This document shows, piece by piece, positions 54,901 through 62,976 of a stretch of 64,000 nt of DNA. A model generated the notes under the pieces. The model made no database searches and was not told the DNA's origin. It saw only the letters and a list, made by a program, of their open reading frames with translations. Each line of letters starts with the position of its first letter. The first letter of the stretch is position 1. The stretch spans positions 7,399,676-7,463,675 of the forward strand of contig CM055097.1 of assembly GCA_029204225.1 (NCBI GenBank). The letters run 5' to 3'. The position numbers were made by a program, and so were the translations under genes. Origin of the DNA: Diphasiastrum complanatum. Its lineage: Eukaryota; Streptophyta; Lycopodiopsida; Lycopodiales; Lycopodiaceae.

Positions 54901-57900
54901 CTAGGTTCAATCCCTAGCCCGACCACACACACCAAGTGTAAAAACTTTTCACATGGTACCAGAGCCATGGTTGAAAGTGTCGTCTAGGCGGGCTATGCCT
55001 TGAGGGGGAGTGTTAGAAAGTGTCAAGGCTATAGCCCTTGCACAACACTCTAGGAACACAAATGGACGGGTAGCTCAATGGTGGAGCACCCCACCGGAAT
55101 GGGGGAGGTCCTAGGTTCAATCCCTAGCCCGACCACACACACCAAGTGTAAAAACTTTGTAATGATGCTATCGTTAAGAGAAACGAGACCTTCTTTCGAT
55201 GAGCTAAATGCCATCTTACTACAGGAAGAAATGAGATGACAAAATATTGTCAACATGGACGATTTCAAGGAACGGGCAAATCTGGCAAAGAAGCAAGAGC
55301 AAAGTTCCAAGAAGGGTGGCAAAGGGAAGAAGAAGAAGAAGCAGCAAGATATGGAGGAGAATCAATAAAATCGATCAGAAGATGGAAAGAAAGTGGTTCA
55401 AAAGGAAACTGCTTTATTTGCAAAAAATCAGGACATTATGCAAAGGAGTGCTGGCACAACAAGTTCAAGAAAAAGCCAGATGGAAATTTTGCTGAAGAAG
55501 AAGAAACTTCAAATGCAAAATTGAGTGCTTTGGATCTTCAAGACTATGAGTTGTTTTCGGCATCAACACCTTCTGGTAGTGCCTTCTCGAAGGACAAAGA
55601 CTATTGGTTTATTGATTCAGGAGCTTCTAAGCACATGACACCTAGGCGAGACTGGCTATTTAATTAGATGATGGGTCAAATGTGAAGTTGGGAGACAACT
55701 ACACATATGATATAAAAGGAGTTGGAAAAATACAAGTTCAACTACCTTCAGGGAAGATTGGAAACATAAAAATTGTGCTTTATGTACCAGGAAAATGTTA
55801 GAAATCCATAAATCATAATATGGATGGACAGACTAGGATTCGAACCCAGGACCTCCCTCATACCGGATGGGATGCTCTACCACTGAGCTATCCGCCCTGT
55901 TTGATAGTTCTCTCTAGAGTGTGGATTGATATTCCAACACCCCCCCTCAAGCCACACTTGGTTGGGGTCCTGCTGTCACCTGCCCCACAACTTGGGCCAC
56001 CTAACCATGGCTTTGACACCATGAACTGTTAGGTCTAACTTGGCTCTGATACCATGTTAGAAATCCATAAATCACTGAGTTATCCGCCCTGTTTGATAGT
56101 TCTCTCAAAGTTCAAGCTCAGGTGGTGAATCATCATGCAAGTGTCGCGGATATTGGATCATTGAGTAAGTTATGGCACGAGAGGTTTGGACATCTAAATT
56201 ACAAAAGTTTAAAAGTCTTGAGAAAATTTAACATGGTTACAGGTTTACCTCAAGTCGTTTTTTATCACAAGGTTTGTGAAGGCTGTGTCTTAGGCAAGCA
56301 TCATATGAAGAAATTTTTGCCTAGTACATTCAAGGCGAAAAATGTGGATGATTTTTCTAGGAACACATGGATTTATCTTCATTGGCAGCTCAGTTTGGAT
56401 AGGATATTCAACAAATGGATGTAAAGAGTGCATTCCTGAATGGATTTCTAGAGGAAGAAGTCTACATGGAGCAGCCAGAGGGATACATAGTAGTAGGACA
56501 TGAAGACAAGGTTTGCAGGTTGGACAAAGCACTATATGGACTTAAGCAGGCACCCAGGGCGTGGTACACGAGGATTGACACATACTTTGAGGAGCTTGGC
56601 TTTCAGAGAAGTAGTTCGGAGCATACACTTTATGTTTTGATCAGGGATAATCATATTGTAATTGTAGTCATGTATGTGGATGATCTTGTTATTACAGGGT
56701 CAGATCATAGTATGATTCAGGGAATCAAGAAATATCTCTCATCAAAGTTTGACATGAAAGATCTTGGTTCACAACAATTTTTCTTGGGATTGAGGTATGG
56801 AGAGTAGCACAGGGGCTGTTTATTTCTCAATCTAAGTATGCTCATGAACTTCTTGAAAAGTTCAATATGTTAGAGTGCAAGCCTATTTCTACACCATATG
56901 ATAGTGGATGTAAGCTTACTAAAGCTGAGGAAGATCAGGATGTAGATGAGACATCATATAGAAAGCTTGTTGGAAGCTTAATCTATCTAACTACTACAAG
57001 ACCAGATATTGCTTATGCTATGAGTATGGTTAGTCAGTTTATGGCTAAGCCTAAGCAAATTCATTGGAAAGCTGCTAAGCGGATACTCAGATATATCTAA
57101 GGCACTTTGAGATTTGGTATTCTCTATGGTAGACAGGATGATTTGAAGTTACAGGGATATGTGGATGTTGATTGGGCTGGAGATGTGGAAGACTGAAGAT
57201 CTACTACAGGTTATGTTTTTAGTCGTGGTTCTGGTGCTATCTCTTGGAGTTCAAAAAAGCAGCACACTATTGCTTTATCATCTACAGAGGCAGAACATCG
57301 AGCTACGAGTGCAACATGTGAAGCAATATGGTTACGAAGGATTCTACATGATCTACATATGGTACAAGATTCACCTACGGTACTTCAATGCGACAATTAG
57401 AGTTGTATTAAATTAGCGAAAAATCCAGTTTTTCACAGGAGGACAAAGCACATTGAAGTACATCCACTCTTCATCAAAGAAAAAATTCAAAGTGATGAAG
57501 TGGAGCTTATCTATTGCCCTACGAAAGAACAAGTTGCAAATATCTTTACCAAAGGACTTGGCAAAGAAAAATTTCAGAAGTTTAGAGAACTTCTAGGAGT
57601 AACAGATAACAAGGTAAACATAAAGGGGGAGTGTTAGGAATTAATGTTTATTTGATACCCCTTAATGATAGTTTGGTCATGCCTGCATGCTATTATAGGG
57701 GCCATCTATTTATAGTAAAATCGTTTTTTATTGCTTATGCATGTAGGTGGGTGCACTAATTATAGATTAAGATCTATTTAGTACTTAGAAGTTCAATTCT
57801 GGTCTTTATCAAATATAGGTAGTATTATTAGCAATTAGCTTTTGCTATTTTGCTATTTGCTTTAGGCGTGATCAATGCATTATGCAACTATGTTTTTGAC

Positions 57901-59470
57901 TTTTCTGAATATTTGAGTTTTGAAACCCTAAAACTGATTCGTCAATTCAAAAATCCTAGAACCGATTCGAATGGGTCAAATAAGCTGATTCGGCCGATTC
58001 CGAATAGGAAGGGAACTTTGATTTGAATGTAGGTTCCTCAGCTCCGTACGTTAACAAGGCCAATTGTCAATCAAATTTGAACTTCTTCCAGATCTTGTGC
58101 ACCAAAACTGGAAAAAGTCGAAAGTTCCGTCTGACTAGATTTCTTATATCTTACTTTTTGGAGTCCATAACTGCAATAAAATGATAAAATTTTCATACAA
58201 TTGCTTCCATGACTAATTGTTGTTAGACTAAAAAGATGTGATGCTTCTGCAATTTACACTCAACAGAGTCAGATTTAGGTTTCTTCTCCACTCTTCTGAT
58301 CAGGATCTCCCAGGAACTGGAACTCCTGATGTTTGTAGAATCTATGAGTTCATGCTAGAGATAGCAGTGCACTCTTTCTCCCTCCTCCCTTTATTTTTCA
58401 CAAAAAAACTTTACAACACTTTAAAAAGTGGTCCGGTACCAAGTTAGCAACATATCCACAGACAATCATGCATAAACATTATCAATAAAACAGCTGACTC
58501 TCAAATGGTTATCTAACTCCAACTAAGATCTCAAGAACAATCAACAATGAGCTCTTTGCTGGCCCTCCCTAAAAAGTTTGATTTCTCCCTCTAAGAAGCT
58601 CACTGTCTCATTAGTCATCAAGTGAGAAATGAGGACCAATACAGGTGTATATATAGTCTAGTTTAAGGTTGGAAGCCACCTCTATGGCTTCTTCCGAGAA
58701 GCTGCCTTGGGCACAATAATCATAAATGTACTTTAGGAGTCCAATTGTGATCCCTGAAGCCTGCTTAATAATCCGGATTTACAAGTTCATGATTCCAACA
58801 CATAAAACTCCAAAAACATTCTAAACTACTTACCACAGATAAAGCTGTACATTTTGAAAAATCAAATTTGAGGTAACAGAGATTTCCGAACTTCAAAGAA
58901 ACTAGGAGACAAGCACAAACCTCCAAAGCAAAAAGAGGAGCATCTGGACCTACTACAGGCACAAGTTGTCCACCACTGAAATCCTGCAATGCAACCATAG
59001 TCAAAATGTAGACAGAAACAACTTTTTTGAAAATTTATTACAACTTTGTTGGCAACTCACATCTGCCTCAACTTTATTGAGATAACCTATAAGAAGCAAC
59101 ACGACAAACATTTAGCATGCTTCTTCTTGGGATTTGTCACTTCCACTGGCCTCTATATTCAATTACTATGGAGTATCTGTTACCAGTGCTGTTGTTTAAT
59201 TCTTGTTAGTCCATTCCCCTAACTTGTATCAAGAATTGACAAGCAAAGGATCTACTACCTGTGCAAAGGAATCGCTAAGTGAATGGGCAGGATCTGTGGA
59301 AACAACAAGTGTAGAGTGCCCATTGTTTGCAAATTTGACTGCTAAAGATGCAGCCAAACTAGTTTTACCAACACCGCCCTTTCCACCAAGCATGTAATAC
59401 TTACGCTTTGTATCAGCAATCATCTGCTGAAAGCCAGTTTCAAGCTCAACTGGACTTGCTACAGCCCTAA
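35107..59470 (-). CDS. GET3B: Plastid-type GET3 (ArsA/TRC40) ATPase, ten exons, 5' end outside
   Basis: A P-loop ATPase of the GET3/ArsA family, which handles tail-anchored membrane proteins; this paralogue type is organellar. Exons: 59470-59259, 58983-58921, 50715-50605, 50378-50304, 39591-39523, 39356-39291, 39211-39137, 38991-38893, 37980-37846, 35244-35107 (stop TAG). All introns are GT/AG. Every exon after the first is a whole number of codons, giving 346 residues without a break. Motifs: P-loop [10 protein letters not shown], then [32 protein letters not shown], the switch region [28 protein letters not shown] with a CxxC where the family dimer interface lies, and a C-terminal [14 protein letters not shown]. 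The first exon seen opens mid-codon before RAVASPVE, so a transit-peptide exon lies to the right. Introns of 8.2 and 10.7 kb are packed with transposons. Confidence 0.92.
36254..36773 (+). repeat. Possible solo LTR
   Basis: Begins TGTTGTGTCCCTGACTAA, has a TATATAAAAG box near 36453 and ends GAAATAAAGTTTTCAAACA. These features suit a retroelement LTR. No target duplication or second copy was found, so this is tentative. Confidence 0.25.
36987..37151. repeat. 82-bp tandem duplication
   Basis: Two copies (36987-37069 and 37070-37151) share GAGTGTTCTGGAAATTGTGG and CATTGATGAGAGAGG. They differ at only a few positions. Confidence 0.88.
38029..38063. repeat. (CT)n microsatellite in GET3B intron 8
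   Basis: CT repeats on the plus strand, hence GA in the transcript, about 50-80 nt before the 3' splice site at 37981. Confidence 0.97.
38273..38321. repeat. (CT)n microsatellite in GET3B intron 8
   Basis: About 48 bp of CT repeats on the plus strand, GA in the transcript. Confidence 0.97.
38825..38890. repeat. (GA)n microsatellite abutting a GET3B splice donor
   Basis: About 66 bp of GA (one CA interruption) on the plus strand. In the transcript it is CU, starting two bases after the GU of the donor at 38892. Confidence 0.97.
40720..40920 (-). pseudogene. LINE endonuclease fragment (continuation across the copia insertion)
   Basis: The minus strand gives [20 protein letters not shown], a stop, then [15 protein letters not shown] and RSVVDYFM, typical of the second half of a LINE APE-type endonuclease (the VVDY motif). 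It appears to continue the LINE frame ending in DWDDLGL at about 46056, from which it is separated by the copia element. Confidence 0.6.
40921..41470 (-). repeat. 3' LTR of the intron copia element, truncated
   Basis: Matches 45501-46049. It is rich in GTCGAAGTC and GACTTCGATG motifs at about 41160-41410. Confidence 0.82.
41485..45340 (-). pseudogene. Copia gag-pol, decayed
   Basis: gag: [17 protein letters not shown] near 45300 and zinc knuckle [14 protein letters not shown] near 44690. Protease: [14 protein letters not shown] near 44500, with an intact DSGA. Integrase: [24 protein letters not shown] and LVHRDICGP; most of the core follows in broken frames. [20 protein letters not shown] near 42750, with a catalytic DD block near 42490. 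RNase [18 protein letters not shown] near 41920. Stops near 45205, 43807, 43570, 43453, 43141, 43083, 43033 and 42988 each replace Trp, Gln or Arg of relatives. A 19-bp triplication at 42084-42140 adds a frame change. Confidence 0.85.
42084..42140. repeat. Three tandem copies of a 19-bp unit in copia RNase H
   Basis: Unit G(A/G)TCGAGTATGCAAGGTCT repeated at 42084, 42103 and 42122, alternating at one base, with a partial fourth copy. Relatives have a single copy, so two were gained. Confidence 0.93.
45501..46049 (-). repeat. 5' LTR of the intron copia element
   Basis: Minus strand starts TGTTGGATTTCTATGCTCAG. It may extend left to about 45340, where it runs straight into gag. Confidence 0.82.
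46056..47034 (-). pseudogene. LINE 5' region: ORF1 remnant and start of ORF2 endonuclease
   Basis: From the right: a frame with an [16 protein letters not shown] block and a coiled segment ([17 protein letters not shown]), then [18 protein letters not shown] and [11 protein letters not shown], then endonuclease blocks [20 protein letters not shown] and the catalytic [14 protein letters not shown] near 46150. Frames are broken. The endonuclease frame is interrupted at 46049 by the copia element and seems to resume at 40920. Assignment of the first part to ORF1 is inferred from position. Confidence 0.6.
47140..48125 (-). pseudogene. LINE reverse transcriptase relic
   Basis: The minus strand gives [20 protein letters not shown], then [20 protein letters not shown] and [12 protein letters not shown], then MLCADDGF at about 47400 in place of the usual YADD, and [14 protein letters not shown] of the thumb region. 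Many frame breaks. It lies 5' (on this strand) of the LINE 5' region, so the two belong to different copies. Confidence 0.7.
49151..49494. mobile_element. MITE-like element rich in AGAATCG palindromes
   Basis: The ends TCATAGTTGC (49151) and GCAACTATGA (49485-49494) are inverted repeats, flanked on both sides by TATATG. The AT-rich flanks weaken the target-duplication claim. Inside, the near-palindrome CCCAGAATCACGATTCTGGG lies at 49161, with further CAGAATCG repeats to 49235. GTTTCTGA-type repeats lie near the right end. No coding capacity. Confidence 0.45.
51150..52000 (-). pseudogene. LINE 3' tail fragment with zinc-binding-like motif
   Basis: The minus strand gives blocks such as [20 protein letters not shown], then [11 protein letters not shown], a C-x2-C start as in the C-terminal zinc-binding region of many LINE proteins. 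EHF-like, [11 protein letters not shown] and [14 protein letters not shown] blocks follow in shifting frames. Several stops. A (GA)n tract interrupts its upstream end. Confidence 0.4.
51902..51952. repeat. (AG)n microsatellite in GET3B intron 2
   Basis: About 50 bp of AG repeats. Confidence 0.97.
52150..52505 (-). repeat. Second, shorter copy of the LINE tail repeat
   Basis: Shares with 50908-51270 the blocks GTAGAA(G/A)CATCTCTC and CATGAGTGCAACACA near 52445-52485, and similar GATGTAATATGAG-type blocks upstream. Diverged. Confidence 0.4.
53435..53845 (+). pseudogene. Ty3/gypsy RNase H fragment
   Basis: Reads [32 protein letters not shown], a stop, then [20 protein letters not shown] and [11 protein letters not shown], and in other frames HQPLKYF-like and [10 protein letters not shown] blocks. 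Typical gypsy RNase H on the opposite strand to GET3B. Confidence 0.75.
54322..54800 (+). pseudogene. hAT-type transposase (DUF659-like) fragment with an intron
   Basis: A first block to 54516 gives [36 protein letters not shown] and [13 protein letters not shown] intron at 54517-54623 restores the frame into [40 protein letters not shown] and [10 protein letters not shown]. These are DUF659/hAT domestication-type motifs. The fragment is cut at 54800 by the TRIM. Upstream, the expected DGW motif reads DGC. Confidence 0.75.
54854..54925 (+). tRNA. tRNA-like sequence in LTR1 of TRIM A (probable non-canonical)
   Basis: 72 nt. Acceptor GGACGGG/CCCGACC (6 of 7 pairs), D arm GCTC/GAGC, T arm CTAGG-TTCAATC-CCTAG (5 of 5). 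A-box TAGCTCAGTGG and B-box GGTTCAATCCC. The anticodon stem is imperfect and the position before the presumed anticodon is C instead of T. A TTTT follows at about 54945. Confidence 0.65.
55064..55135 (+). tRNA. tRNA-like sequence in LTR2 of TRIM A (probable non-canonical)
   Basis: 72 nt, the same fold as in LTR1, but with anticodon arm CCCCA-CCGGAAT-GGGGG and a changed D loop (GCTCAATGGTGGAGC). Differences between the two copies cluster in the anticodon arm and D loop. Confidence 0.65.
55796..56106 (-). mobile_element. TRIM B: miniature LTR retrotransposon carrying a tRNA-like cassette
   Basis: Minus strand: 3' LTR 55939-55796 (144 bp, TGTTGGAATA...TTCTAACA), PPT CTTGAGGGGGGG beside it at 55940-55951, a 115-bp internal region (55940-56054), PBS TGGTATCAGAGCCA at 56041-56054, and a damaged 5' LTR from 56055 to about 56106 that has lost most of the tRNA-like part and its outer end. 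It shares AGCCATGGTT and CTTGAGGGGG with the internal region of TRIM A. It interrupts the copia protease-integrase region. Confidence 0.85.
55825..55897 (-). tRNA. tRNA-like sequence in the intact LTR of TRIM B (probable non-canonical)
   Basis: 73 nt. Acceptor GGGCGGA/TCTGTCC pairs throughout, counting two G-U. D arm GCTC/GAGC, T arm CTGGG-TTCGAAT-CCTAG. The A-box TAGCTCAGTGG and the B-box GGTTCGAATCC match Pol III consensus exactly. The anticodon hairpin (TCCC/GGGA) has an enlarged loop, so a normal aminoacyl tRNA is unlikely. Confidence 0.68.
57632..57880 (+). repeat. 3' LTR of the intron 2 copia element
   Basis: Starts TGTTAGGAATTAATG after the PPT AAAGGGGGAG. It shares ATAGGGGCCAT and TATGCATGTAGG(T/A)GGGTGC with the LTR at 62158-62530 on the other strand. 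The right end is uncertain. Confidence 0.65.
57881..58920. other. Remaining part of GET3B intron 2
   Basis: No gene recognised. A GATTCG-rich stretch lies at 57935-58015 (several AACCGATTCG-like repeats). The rest looks like unique intron sequence up to the donor at 58920. Confidence 0.45.
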
Positions 59471-60412
59471 CTGCAGAGAACCATACAAAAGAGCACAAAG
59501 GACTTATTGGCATATAGAAGTTCACAGCTCTAAGTGCAATCTGTCAAAGCACCATGCATCATAAATGTTAATTACGTTCAGCACAGATAATTGGATTGTG
59601 AAAACAGCAGTCGAAGTCCATTTCCAATTGCTGATTAGTATGTTAGCAAGTCACCCAAATAAAGAATAACTAGCTCTCTTAGAGGATGTCACATCATCTT
59701 CTTCAAAAATCTTAATTTTCCCAATACATTCTTTAATATAGTGACTTATCTATTTGATGTCAAATGTGGAAAAACGCACAGCTATCTACAAGATTCCATT
59801 ATCCAATACACAAAGGTGCTCTACCATGCAAATCTTTAATCTCCATTACATCAAGTGAAAAAGCAACTCTCTCTTTTGAAGTGCCATTGTGGAAAAACTT
59901 GCAGTATCTAGAAGTCATAGAAGAACTAATCATGCCTTTAAGTGATAGAAGAACTACAACCTCAAAAATTAGGTCTAAAAATCACAGAGTTTATTTCGAT
60001 TTGGCAGCTGGAAAATCTTGATCAGGTCTATAGGTTACTTACAAGAGTAGGCATTCGCTGCATCATCTCTAAATGTCATAGTCCTACAAGGCCTTTCTTG
60101 AACGACCCTTTATGCAATGAAGGTGCTCCATGATATTGTGACGTATTGAACTATCTTACAAAATGAAGGTGGCTTCTAAGGCTCTACATATCAACAACTC
60201 TAGAAGATGGGACCTTCAACAAGACAAAAGAGTAGATTAGTCAATCATGCTCAGTTTTAGTAAGCTTACATCCACTATAATACGGAAACTAATCCAATAT
60301 CCGCAATACTTGCATGATGACCCACCACTTGAGCCTGAAGTTTGTACAACCTTTCTACAAGAATGCCCTCAGCTACTACTTCATTGTCCTTCCTTTTGAT
60401 GAGACACCGCTT

Positions 60413-60655
60413 GTCACGGCCCTAGTGGGGGTTTGGACTATTAGAGGGTGCCTTGGACGTAAGGACCGTGCCTAATCTGGATAATACTCAAGTAGGACCA
60501 TGGGGTCACACCCGCATGCGGTATTAGCATGTGTGTTGCATCCTAGTATGGGATAGGGTGTACATGCACTGTGCTTTGGCATGGGTCTTGGGGAGACGTT
60601 TTACCGCTCTTCTTGATTCCTGGTAGATAGAGTACATCTTTTATGTCTCCAATAT
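60413..60655 (+). repeat. Possible Ty3/gypsy LTR scrap
   Basis: Begins TGTCACGGCCCTAGTGGG, a start typical of plant gypsy LTRs, and is cut at about 60655 by the copia fragment. Only one copy was seen. Confidence 0.3.
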
Positions 60656-61721
60656 TTTTAAAGGTAGTTGAATTGTACTTTTCCAACTCTCTTTATATCA
60701 TATGTGTAGTTATCTCCCAACTTCACATTTGATCCATCATCTAGTTCCTGAAAACTAGATAGCCAATCTCGCCTAGGTGTCATATGCTTCAATACACCTG
60801 AATCAATAAACCCCTCTTCCTTTGAGAAGTCACCAAAAGATAGTAATGTCGAAAACAACTCACAATCTTCACGATCCAAAGCTTAATTTTGTATTAAGTC
60901 GTTCTTCAGCAAAATTACCATCCTGCTTTTTCTTGAACTTGTTGTGCCAAAATTCCTTTGCGTAATGCCCTGACTTTTGGGATATAAAACAATTTCCTTT
61001 TCAAACTGCTTTCTTTCCATCTTTTGGTTGATTTGACTGATTTTTTTCCTGATCTTGCTGCTTCGTCTTCTTCTTGTTCTTACTCCCTTTGCCACTTTGC
61101 TCTTGCTTCTTTGCTAAGAATGCCTACTCCTTGAAATCGTCCTTGTTGACAAGATGTTGTCGTCTCATTTCCTCCTATAGCAATATCGCATTCAACTCAT
61201 TGAAAGAGCGCCTCATCTCCCGTAAAGACAACATCATCAGAAAGTTCTAAAGGTAGACTATTAAGCATGATAGGTACCAATAATGAATCCATAACACTTT
61301 CTCCAACTGCAACAAGTTGCCCTCTTAGGTCTTTCACCGGATTAAAGTAGTTCGTTACTAATTCACCTGTACCCATCTTCAAAGTATGTAGCTTATTAGT
61401 TGAGAACAAAATTTGAGATTGATATACAGTCTCATATAAATTCTTCAGAATATCCCAAGCCTTCTTGGGTCCAACAACATCCCTAATGTGAGGTATGATC
61501 ATATCTTTAACAGACCAGTTAATGATACGATGAGCTTTTGTCCTCCGCTTCTGATACTCTTGCAACTCCCTGTCTGTAGTAGGAGGTATCTCCACGCCTA
61601 TGACAATGTCCCAATATTCTTGATCCTAGAGAATATTCTGCATCTGGAACTTCCATATGTTGAAGTTTGTACCATCTAGCTTGCTAGACTCCGGTAACAC
61701 AACATCATTCAATCCTGTCAT
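60655..61721 (-). pseudogene. Ty1/copia gag-protease fragment
   Basis: gag starts at ATG 61721 (MTGLNDVVLPESSKLDGTNF). TAG at 61626-61628, then ELQEYQKRRTKAHRIINWSV, KKAWDILKNLYE and TGELVTNYFNPVKDLRGQL to 61197. A degenerate zinc-knuckle region follows near 60960, and the protease block [16 protein letters not shown] near 60800. It ends at about 60655; integrase, RT and the 3' LTR are missing. Same family as the copia element at 55159-57880, in opposite orientation. Confidence 0.8.
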
Positions 61722-62144
61722 TGTCAAACAACAGTGCTGATCTATAGCAACTTTCAATAACCTGATTTTCAGCAAACAACTGCAGTACAACCAGCAAACA
61801 AGTTCACTCCAACTCACTCAAACGAATAGGTTCAGTAGAAAGTCTGTAGCTCAGTGACAGTTCAATAGGCAACGAACTATTCTACAGCTCAGCAATCAAT
61901 CAGTCGGCTAACAAATCTGCAAGCAGCGATCAACAGACAGTAAACAGGTCTGCAGGCAACAATCAGGTCTAGTAGACAACAATCTAGCTAGAGATTAGGT
62001 CAACATATAGGTAAAGCAGACAACGAAGAGGCGCAATAGACAGCCAGCAATCAGGTCTGGTAGATAGCCAGTGATCAGTCCGATCCTGCAAAACAATCTC
62101 TCTCCCTTACGTAGGATCTTGATAGCTTCCAAGATCAAGAAGCC

Positions 62145-62530
62145 GACTTTGACACCATGTCAAAATTTGATGCTCATATTCTAGATAGGAGTTAACTAAG
62201 CACTCACATTCACAAATCAAGATCAACATAAGAGACCGAGGAGAACCTAGATGAATAGAAGAACGAGCATAGCTCTCTACAATGGAATGGTTGGAGGTGG
62301 GGCGCCAGCTCTTCTTATATAATCTCTCTAGTCCTTGGTAACAACTAAAGCATAAAGCAAAAAGCTGATTGCTATTGTTCCACTCTATTTTGGGTAAAGA
62401 CCCTTATTGACTTTCTAAGCGTAAAAACATGTTCTAATCTAGTGCACCCTCCTACATGCATAACTAATTAACTTGTCTTTAGGATTACTAAAAATAGAAA
62501 TGGCCCCTATAGATCATAGAAACCCGAAAA
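62145..62530 (-). repeat. PBS and 5' LTR of the truncated copia element
   Basis: The minus strand LTR ends TTTTGACA at 62158, followed by a variant PBS, TGGTGTCAAAG (62147-62157). LTR homology with 57632-57880 runs over ATAGGGGCCAT and TATGCATGTAGG blocks. The outer end is diverged. Confidence 0.65.
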
Positions 62531-62599
62531 CCTTTTGGAAAAGATACACCTCGCATGTCTCAATAGACCCCAAATCAGGGGTCAAAATGAAGGTCCACC

Positions 62600-62976
62600 T
62601 TACTCCATGCTGCGCTCTTTTGTGCGAGAATCTTCGATGAGTGTGAAAGCAGATGCACTAAACGTTTTGGTGGCAAGGAGGCAGCATGCACAAGACACTA
62701 ACATAAGGAGGTGCGGGGAGAGCGAAAGCAGCAGAGAGCAAGGGCATTCATCATTAGAAGAGGAATCTGAATTAGAAAGCAGCAACAGTAGCCAGGAAGA
62801 TGAAGAAAAGGAGAATGACATGGAGCTGAATAAAGCGGTGGTACGGAGAAGTGATGGGGAGCAAACTATTGCAATAATAGTAAACTATGCACATACCCCC
62901 CCAGATGCCTTAGCAAGACTGCTAGCAAGACACAGTACGAGAGTGTGGAGCTTGATTTCCAGAGAGTGCCTAGGGT
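62600..62976 (+). CDS. Unassigned acidic reading frame, possible gene fragment
   Basis: An open frame with an acidic, Ser-rich middle (HSSLEEESELESSNSSQEDE) followed by GEQTIAIIVNYAHTPPDALA. The latter resembles the VDYAHTPDAL motif of Mur ligases (MurE) over about 20 residues, with one extra Pro. The rest does not match. It could be a captured or chance fragment; no promoter or splice evidence was seen. Confidence 0.2.

Larger units (their letters stand above)
54801..55158 (+). mobile_element. TRIM A: miniature LTR retrotransposon carrying a tRNA-like cassette in each LTR
   Basis: LTR1 54801-54953 (153 bp, TGTTAGAAAG...TTTTCACA), PBS TGGTACCAGAGCCA at 54954-54967, a 57-bp internal region ending in the PPT TGAGGGGGAG (55001-55010), then LTR2 55011-55158, which lacks its last few bases. 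There is no coding capacity. The size and layout fit terminal-repeat retrotransposons in miniature. It sits between a hAT fragment and a copia gag. Confidence 0.88.
55159..57630 (+). pseudogene. Ty1/copia gag-pol, broken, with a TRIM inserted
   Basis: gag end: LLQEEMR and [16 protein letters not shown], then zinc knuckle [13 protein letters not shown] near 55425. Protease: [17 protein letters not shown] near 55610. After the TRIM: pre-integrase [17 protein letters not shown] and [14 protein letters not shown]. Most of the integrase core is deleted ([11 protein letters not shown] joins to RT). [32 protein letters not shown] and the catalytic [10 protein letters not shown] near 56672. RNase [21 protein letters not shown] and blocks to the end at about 57630. 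Stops near 55366, 57098, 57196 and 57397 each fit a C-to-T change. The left end and 5' LTR are missing. Confidence 0.85.

Noticed and set aside
54854-54925. Ordinary nuclear tRNA gene
   Set aside because: The anticodon arm is faulty, the base before the anticodon is not T, and the sequence is embedded in both LTRs of a TRIM.
54954-54967. Self-priming of the TRIM by its own tRNA-like RNA
   Set aside because: The 3' end of the cassette (CCCGACCA) is not complementary to the PBS, which matches initiator Met tRNA instead.
62600-62821. Minus-strand Ser/Leu-rich frame as the missing GET3B transit-peptide exon
   Set aside because: It looks transit-like only because of Ser/Leu codons. It ends in a stop without a suitable donor and lies antisense to another open frame.
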